From Poronia punctata (lineage: Eukaryota; Ascomycota; Sordariomycetes; Xylariales; Xylariaceae), in assembly GCA_022579005.1 (NCBI GenBank), contig MU401551.1, positions 62,001 to 126,000 on the forward strand: a stretch of 64,000 nucleotides of DNA, read 5' to 3'. Position 1 is the first letter of the stretch; every line of letters begins with the position of its first letter. The notes beneath the pieces are model-generated. The model was not told the origin of the DNA, searched no databases, and saw only the letters and a list, made by a program, of their open reading frames with translations. The translations under genes were made by a program, and so were the position numbers. Shown piece after piece: positions 57,933 to 64,000 of this stretch.

Positions 57933-58353
57933 TTTAAAAGGGCTGTGCTAGATCTGCTGTCGGGTCTGTACTGCGTCTGCTGTTATGCAGTAGCAGGCAG
58001 CTAAACGCACTTGGAATACAATGTAAACCATCCCTTTGCTAAACTGTACACGGAGTTAATGTCTTACCTACTTGGCCCTGTGCCGCCCGGCGCCTGCATT
58101 TCTAAGTACTTAGGTTACCTATATATTTATTACTTATATATATGTACCTTTTACTTATAATAAGACTGTAGTACTAAGGCAAAGGTTAAAGGTTAAAGGT
58201 TAAAGGTTAAAGGTAAAGGGTACTTGGTGGTCCGGGAGTTTTACCGGTCGGACTGTATTGCAAGTGCATGCAGCCGCCTGTCACTGCACAACAGCAGACG
58301 CAGTACCTACCTAGGTACAGACCCGACAGCAGATCTAGCATAGCCCCTTTAAA
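57933..58353. mobile_element. MITE-like inverted-repeat element, 421 bp
   Basis: The left arm begins TTTAAAAGGGCTGTGC at 57933 and continues GATCTGCTGTCGGGTCTGTAC, then TGCGTCTGCTGTTATGCAG to about 58024. The reverse complement of the right arm (ending 58353) begins TTTAAAGGGGCTATGC and carries the same order to TGCGTCTGCTGTTGTGCAG. So there are inverted arms of about 90 bp with a few mismatches. The right arm has a 12-bp insertion (CTAGGTAGGTAC) at the GTAC. The interior has no ORF and includes a TTAAAGG array. This structure fits a non-autonomous MITE of a TIR DNA transposon. No clear target-site duplication was found, so the exact ends are uncertain. Confidence 0.8.
58180..58219 (+). repeat. 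TTAAAGG heptamer array
   Basis: About five tandem TTAAAGG units (GGTTAAAGGTTAAAGG and so on) inside the MITE-like element. Confidence 0.85.
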
Positions 58354-58488
58354 ACGTGGTACTATTTACGGAAATGACTACTTGCTCAGTAAAACTACAG
58401 TTAAAATCTTAAAACTGTAATTATCTGTTATTGAGTACATCTATTCGAGTATAATAGGGAGCCGATGAGCAGATGAAGTGATTTGTAT

Positions 58489-58586
58489 NNNNNNNNNNNN
58501 NNNNNNNNNNNNNNNNNNNNNNNNNNNNNNNNNNNNNNNNNNNNNNNNNNNNNNNNNNNNNNNNNNNNNNNNNNNNNNNNNNNNNN
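58489..58586. other. Assembly gap (98 N)
   Basis: A run of 98 unknown bases. It directly abuts a tandem 22-bp repeat, so it is probably a collapsed repeat rather than a lost gene. Confidence 0.97.
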
Positions 58587-58704
58587 ATGGTCTATTGTAA
58601 ATAAATCTATGGTCTATTGTAAATAAATCTATGGTCTATTGTAAATAAATCTATGGTCTATTGTAAATAAATCTATGGTCTATTGTAAATAAATCTATGG
58701 TCTA
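58587..58704 (+). repeat. 22-bp minisatellite, five copies plus a partial
   Basis: Perfect tandem copies of a 22-bp unit (ATGGTCTATTGTAAATAAAT plus CT) start at 58587, 58609, 58631, 58653 and 58675, with a partial unit at 58697. They begin immediately after the assembly gap. Confidence 0.97.
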
Positions 58705-58830
58705 GGTACGTACAGGATCGGGTTGAGAAATGATCACTACAACGTCTGACTCAAATCCCCAAGACCTCGTCGAGAATAAATAAAGAGAAACCGTATAAAT
58801 GAAAGTGGAGAGTACATATATAAGAGAAAT

Positions 58831-60523
58831 CTAGGAAGAGATGATGGGGCTGTAGAATCGGAAGCTATTGTGCGGGTCATATCTCGCCTTTAAACTGCGC
58901 AGCCTCTGCAGACGCCACGGCTCGTACCCGTAGATGGTCTCGACCGTCTGGTAAGCCGTACCGGTGGCATAGTTCACGTACGTGGCCGGCTTGCGCCCGG
59001 GCTGGCCCTCGTTCCAAATGTCCCAGTGGGCCTTCATCCACGCCTCGGCGACGGGCCGCAGGTCCGATCCGTCGGGGACGGTCGCAGTGGCGTACGACAG
59101 GTGCAGCTGGTCGCGGTGGGGATAGGCGGTAGAGTCCGAGGGGATGTCCTGTACGGCCTTGACGGAATAGCCCTCGTAGAAGAGGGACGCGTCCCTGAGC
59201 TCGGGGTACAGGGCGACGTTCTTGCGCCATAGCTCGTAGTTCCGCCGCTCGGTCGTGAGATTCCAGGTCCGCGTCATGGCGGTCGAGAGGGCGAAGGGTC
59301 CGCCGCGGCCGCAGTCGGACAAGGATGTTCGCTGGGGTCGTCCGAGATCCGGGAAGGGGATGTCGCCCATCTCCTCGGTGATGGCACCGATGGCGTTGAA
59401 GGGACGCAGAATCTTCTCGGCCTCGGAGGCGGGGCCGGCGTAACCGAATGTCCACCAGACGATTCCCTGGGAGCAAGAAAGGTTCGGTTAGATCACTCTG
59501 CTGTAGAGTTAGGTAGAAAGAGGGAAGTAGTAGCTTTTTCACATACTTCGGTTTTACTAATCGTGCTGTTTATGTATATTCTCCCATAGTTTACGCCCAT
59601 TTTGGGAGGCGTCTTGCCCTTGTCGTTAAGCTTGTTTAGCAGCTTGAACACCGTGTCTAGCTTCGTATGTGACCAGATGTAGTTATGATAGTGCCAAGTC
59701 TTCAGCTCTCTGGGGTAAATCTTGAGTTTCATGCTCGTGACGATTCCAAAATTGTGGCCAGCCCCTCTCATGGCCCAGAAGAGGTCGGGATGACTTGTCG
59801 CGTTCACGCCGACGCTCGTGCCATCAGCTAGGACGACGTTCAGGTGGAGCAGATTATCCGACACCAGGCCGTAGATGCCCTCGTAACGGCCGTGACCGCC
59901 ACCTAGAGCAGGCCCTGCAAGACCGACGCAGTCGTCGGCACCGGTAGCTGAGAAAATGGAAGAATGTTGTTAGTCGAAAGGCAAATCATGAGCTAATAAA
60001 TACGAAGACACTCACACGTCACGTAGCCATTATCCCAAAGCTTCGGTACGATGTCGTTATTGTACGCTCCGCCTTGGCATAGAGCATATTTCCCATCATT
60101 GGCAATCGTGATGTCTCGAAGCTGTTTCATGTCGATCTGTACACCTTTGAATCTACCTAGAGTCGTAGTAAAACCATGGCCTGTGTTGACTACCAGGAAC
60201 TCGAGACTGTTCTGGTTGCAGTATTTGACAATGGTAGCAACATCCGACTCCTGTGCTGGCTGTACCACAACCTGAACGTCAGGCGGGGCCAGTGTGTTCC
60301 ATCGGAAGGTCAGATTGGAAAAAGATGGATCGGTTGGAAAGGATAGGAGCGAGTTGGGAGAGAGCTTGGGCCCAAGTTCGTTCTGAATGGCGGACAGCGG
60401 AATCTCGCGACGTGTAACATGATTCTTCTCGAAATACGACGGCACAGAGCCAAGAGGCAGAGGGGAACCTGCCACCAACGCTTGAAGTAGCACGAAGCCA
60501 CAGAGTACACGGCGAGCGAACAT
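58831..60523 (-). CDS. Secreted FAD-linked oxidase (berberine-bridge type)
   Basis: Three exons, 60016-60523, 59547-59947 and 58831-59466, give 514 aa. The start ATG at 60523 opens a signal peptide ([20 protein letters not shown]). The FAD-binding PCMH domain carries the His attachment site in VNTGHGF (His116). The Cys in [11 protein letters not shown] (Cys176) is 60 residues later, the spacing of bicovalent flavin in glucooligosaccharide-type oxidases. [13 protein letters not shown] and [13 protein letters not shown] follow. The C-terminal berberine-bridge segment has VNYATGT and ends [13 protein letters not shown]. It should oxidise a sugar, alcohol or aromatic compound outside the cell or in the secretory path and make hydrogen peroxide. 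The substrate is unknown. Intron donors are GTGAGT and GTATGT. Confidence 0.9.
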
Positions 60524-61058
60524 GGCCGTGTCTTTCGGGACAAGAAAATGATAGAATGATGTGTGACTGTTTTGTTGGACTATTATCCATCTCGAGAGAC
60601 TGGACGGTTGCCTTGTTTTATAGTATTGACGTTGTCTCCTAGTTGCCGCCGCCCCCTCCCAGCTACTCAACGTCGATATCTACCCCTTACCCTTCTGTCT
60701 CGGTGTATAGGACTAAAAGGATTCGAGGCTTGCGGCTGAGTCCTGACAGCTCCTACTGAAAAGCCACCATGATTCTACATTAGCAAGGGCAATCTCGTAT
60801 CCAGCCATCATTGTAATAGAAAGTATCGCTACATCAGCCTAGTCATCCGAGGCTGACTATCGAGGCTGACTATCGAGGCTGACTATCGAAGGCAAAAATA
60901 GAAAACAAGTACATAATCCGTTCGCAGGATCAACATCCTCGCAGACATGTGCTCGTGGTGTGGTGTGCGGTTGGGGGCCCCCGTTCACCACGTGTGAGCT
61001 GAAAGGTACAAAGAGAGGGAACATGACGACAGGCTCGTCACTCGGAGTACTTCTCGCA
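60524..61058. promoter_or_regulatory. Upstream region of the FAD oxidase
   Basis: 535 bp between the P450 stop and the oxidase start, both on the minus strand. It includes the ATCGAGGCTGACT triplicate at 60848-60888. No gene. Confidence 0.45.
60848..60888 (+). repeat. 14-bp repeat (three copies)
   Basis: Three tandem copies of GAGGCTGACTATC, separated to a 14-bp period, lie about 330-370 bp upstream of the oxidase start and just after the P450 gene. Could be binding sites or a simple repeat. Confidence 0.8.
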
Positions 61059-63014
61059 TCAACCCATAATCTGCTCATCTTTCCACTTTAGACCTTCTGG
61101 CACGGTCCTCCACTGGCCTTGGTCGTCGAGCATTTGCGAAACCGTCCTCCATTCGTCCCTCACAGCTTCAGCTTTGCGGAGAGTCCTGGGTGTTATCCTC
61201 GCCGGAAACGGATTGGGAAGCATCATGATACCATCTGCCATGTCGTCCATATCAGGGCAAAGCTCTTGGAGGCCGTCTGCGCCCACCTCCTTTTGGAAAT
61301 CAAATGCCCATAGTAGTCGAGAGATGGCGAGGAATAATGAGCGGTCCGCAATGTGCATGCCTTGGCATCTTCGCCTGCCTGCCCCAAAGGCAAAATGGTC
61401 TCGCCGACTAACATCGGGGTTATTGGCGGCGTCGACAGATGTCTGATGATCGTTGATATACCGCATAGGGTTGAATTGGCGAGGTGAGCTGTGTCTATCC
61501 GGATCATTGTGAATGGCCCTATTCGACGTACCGACAACGCCGTCAGCCCGATAAGGAAACGACGGACCCTGTTGTTGGAGTATGCACTTACCAGACATTG
61601 AGGATGACCGTCGCATTCTTTGGTATATGGTATCCGAGATAATTGTCGTCTTGAGTGACGGCGTGCGGTATACCCAACATGAAACCCGGCATCCAACGCA
61701 GACTCTCTTTGGCACAAGCCCGGATGTAAGGCAAGTTTGGAACGTCGTTGAGGTCAGGAAGGCGGTCTCCACAAACTCTGTCGAGCTCGATCTGTGCCGT
61801 CTTGGCTATTTCGGGCCAGATCACCATCGCCTGAACAAATCCGACTAGAATATTCGAGGTTGTTTCGGCACCAGCCTGTAGTATTGAGCCGCTGATGTAC
61901 GCGGCAAATTCATCGGAGAAACCTTGTTCTTTTTGCACCTTGACAAGATCCACACATACACATGGCTTTTCACATGTATTATTTTAGCCCAAGACAGTAA
62001 TCTCTTTCCATCCATGGCGTTTTAATCTTACCTTGGCCGTGCCATTGCTCAAGCCCTGCTTGGTTTTCTGATAATGAGCCAGAAACAGGTTTCGCTCTTG
62101 CTCGTGAATCTTTCTCCCCTCACTCTTGATGGGGAGCAATCGGTCTGGTAAACGTCTTAATACGGGGACTAGATCCAAGAGAGCGGCTGTCTATAATGAA
62201 TGAAGGTCATTAATTTCTACCGGCTATTGATCAGATATGGAAGATTTCAACTCACACGCGAGCCAATAAGCTCGGACTCTCGATCAAATATCTAACAGAC
62301 TGTCAGTTATTTTTACAGAACGATATAGAGCCACGTACATCAAAGGCGTCCTTGAAGTTTGCATCTTGTATGCTCTTGATGCGAAACCCGAATGTCATCT
62401 GAGTAGTCAAGGAAGCTGTATAACGACGCAAGTGGTCGATGAAATCACCGGGTCTCTCTAAGAAGCCTAGTAACATTGCCTTGTTCTCTAAATCCTGATA
62501 AGGCACGTATGTCCGTGCGGCCGTGACTCCAAGAATCCCGTGCACGAATTTCCGGACTGTTTTCCAAACACCATCATTCGGCTTTTTGTAGATTATAACA
62601 AGTTAGTTGGAGGAACATGTAGTCCTATGCCCCAGGAAGGAGCCATACCATGAACAAGACTCTCATACCTCCACTGAGGATATCTTGAGCCATGTACGCC
62701 TCTGGTCTTGAAGAATAGATGGCTCCGCGCTTATCCACCAAATCCTTGACGGCCTGGTCTGAATTCAGAACGATTGTTACTTTAGTTCCCAGCATGAGCG
62801 AGTAGATTGGCCCATATTCCCTCGCCCATTTCTCGAATTGAAGGTGGCGCTTCCGAGTTGGTATGAGATGTAAGTTTCCGATCAGAGGAAGGGTAGGCGG
62901 ACCTGGGGGATAGTTGCTTGGTCGACGACCTAATTTCCTCAGTCTCCAGAGTACTACCAGGAAAAGGACCAGTCCTCCCGGGACAAGTAGGGACTGCAAG
63001 TTTTGAACAAGCAT
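61059..63014 (-). CDS. Cytochrome P450 monooxygenase
   Basis: Six exons, 62649-63014, 62339-62581, 62256-62291, 62032-62190, 61592-61965 and 61059-61518, give 545 aa. The N-terminal anchor (LVPGGLVLFLVVLWRLRKL) is followed by a proline hinge (PPGPPTLPLIGNLH). The I-helix has AGAETT (about 299-304), the ExxR motif is ESLR (about 356) and the heme loop FAFGAGRRRCQG puts the heme Cys near residue 444. The third exon is only 36 bp (IFDRESELIGSR). The sequence resembles the group that includes O-methylsterigmatocystin-oxidoreductase-like CYPs, a broad similarity and not an activity. It should sit in the ER and hydroxylate or oxidise a small hydrophobic substrate with P450 reductase. It is co-oriented with the FAD oxidase. 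Confidence 0.92.
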
Positions 63015-63717
63015 GATGACGATACTGGATGGGTTGGCATAGACTTGGCTTGTAACTCAACTATCTTGAGACGCTTTATGTCGATAAAACTAAATTCATC
63101 TCGAACAAATAATCACGGTACATATGAGACGAGTGAGATGTGGCTCTGGCTTATCTGAGGCACCGAGTCTCTACTCCTATGGATCTTGTTCAATTCATTT
63201 TAGGTGCATACAATTCGATCCTGTCTATACCTATAGACAGGAAAATGTATACAGCAACATGGCTTGTTGGACTTTACAAGGGCAGTAAGACTTGCCTGGC
63301 AACAAGACTTGTCAGAGAAGCAAGGCTTGTCAAGCTTTTAAGTACTTTTCATACTAATCAGGAAGGAATGTACTTACTTGCACCTATTGTAACTTCCTTA
63401 CCTACCTTAGGTACTTTTGCCCTAACCTGACCTGACCTAACTTGACTTGACTTAGCCATTTCAAAAATTCTAACCTTGTTACTCCGCATACCACCACCAC
63501 CACTACCACCACCATTATCCTTAACCAAAGGCTGCACCAACAGCCATAGCCCTGTTTTTAGCCCGCTGCTAAGGCTATAAAGGTACATTTAATTGCACTG
63601 ACTTTATGTAGTATATCTAAGTCACTTTCTAGCTTTCGCAGCATATGCAGATCTTGTAAGTGCTCTCCTCAGCCGGATTGAATGCTAATTGACCTTCAGG
63701 ATCCTTGATCTAGGGCC
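63015..63717. other. P450 upstream region, no gene seen
   Basis: It holds the P450 promoter, AAGACTTG/AAGGCTTGTC-type repeats at about 63280-63340 and CCTAACCTGACCTGACCTAAC at 63418-63440. No gene. Confidence 0.45.
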
Positions 63718-63873
63718 AGGGCCAGGACCAGGGCGACTACCAGGACCACCAGGACTACCAGGACCACCAGGACCACTAGGACCACCAGGACCACCAGGAC
63801 CACCAGGACCACCAGGACCACCAGGACCACCAGGACCACCAGGACCACCAGGACCACCAGGACCACCAGGACT
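63718..63873 (+). repeat. Collagen-like 9-bp minisatellite
   Basis: Tandem GGACCACCA units, about 155 bp, with a few variants (GGACTACCA, GGACCACTA). In one + strand frame they read Gly-Pro-Pro. There is no upstream ATG in that frame, so it looks like a minisatellite rather than a gene. Confidence 0.9.
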
Positions 63874-64000
63874 ACTAGGACCAGGCTTCCGAAAATGGAA
63901 AATTCTGAAGCTATTTAGAAAGGTAGGTCAGGTAACAAGGTCAGGTCAGGTTAGGTCTGGCTATATATAGCTATGTAGTTAGGTAGGTACGTTATATCAG

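Larger units (their letters stand above)
58354..58830. other. Intergenic with gap and minisatellite
   Basis: AT-rich flank of the MITE, a run of N at 58489-58586, then 22-bp repeats and the 3' flank of the FAD oxidase. No gene. Confidence 0.5.

Noticed and set aside
63689..63970. Collagen-like ORF as a real gene
   Set aside because: It starts at TTG with no ATG in frame, and the Gly-Pro-Pro reading comes wholly from a 9-bp minisatellite.

Overview
The window is nuclear DNA of a filamentous ascomycete (Pezizomycotina). Genes are split by short introns of about 50-120 bp with GTAAGT-like donors and CTAAC branch sites. Intergenic DNA is long and full of short TAGGTAGGTACCTAC-type runs. The porin matches the Neurospora porin in length (283 aa) and in sequence as I remember it, so Sordariomycetes is the best guess. 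The species cannot be named from the sequence. All multi-exon models were built by hand from splice sites, reading frame and family knowledge.

Layout. 1-15.2 kb: a bHLH regulator, a DUF2462/UPF0390 small basic protein, a mitochondrial PPR protein, a Fringe-like GT31 glycosyltransferase, a mitochondrial J-protein and the porin POR1. 15.2-21.3 kb: almost gene-free, with one doubtful small ORF. 21.3-31.6 kb: core housekeeping genes, namely an ABC1/UbiB-family mitochondrial protein, an unknown acidic protein, PEX19, UBC9 and asparagine synthetase. 32.2-37.5 kb: a seven-helix rhodopsin-like membrane protein and glutamine synthetase. 37.5-42.3 kb: a second gene-free block. 42.3-47.7 kb: a disordered hypothetical protein, a three-module MOSC/FNR/2Fe-2S oxidoreductase and a short-chain dehydrogenase (SDR).

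Accessory end, 48.2-63.0 kb: a six-exon secreted protein whose first exon appears frameshifted, two divergent cupin paralogues, a 14-TM MFS transporter, a second SDR, a signal-peptide-bearing FAD oxidase of the berberine-bridge type, and a cytochrome P450. The last six genes look like a tailoring, export or catabolic cluster with no PKS, NRPS or terpene synthase in view. The cluster is interrupted by a 0.42 kb inverted-repeat element (MITE-like), a heptamer array, a 98-bp assembly gap and a 22-bp minisatellite.

The main structural surprises are two GC-AG introns, a glutamine synthetase start codon that directly abuts a splice donor, and a comparison of the two MITE arms that catches the dispersed GTAC/TAGGTAC motif as a 12-bp insertion.
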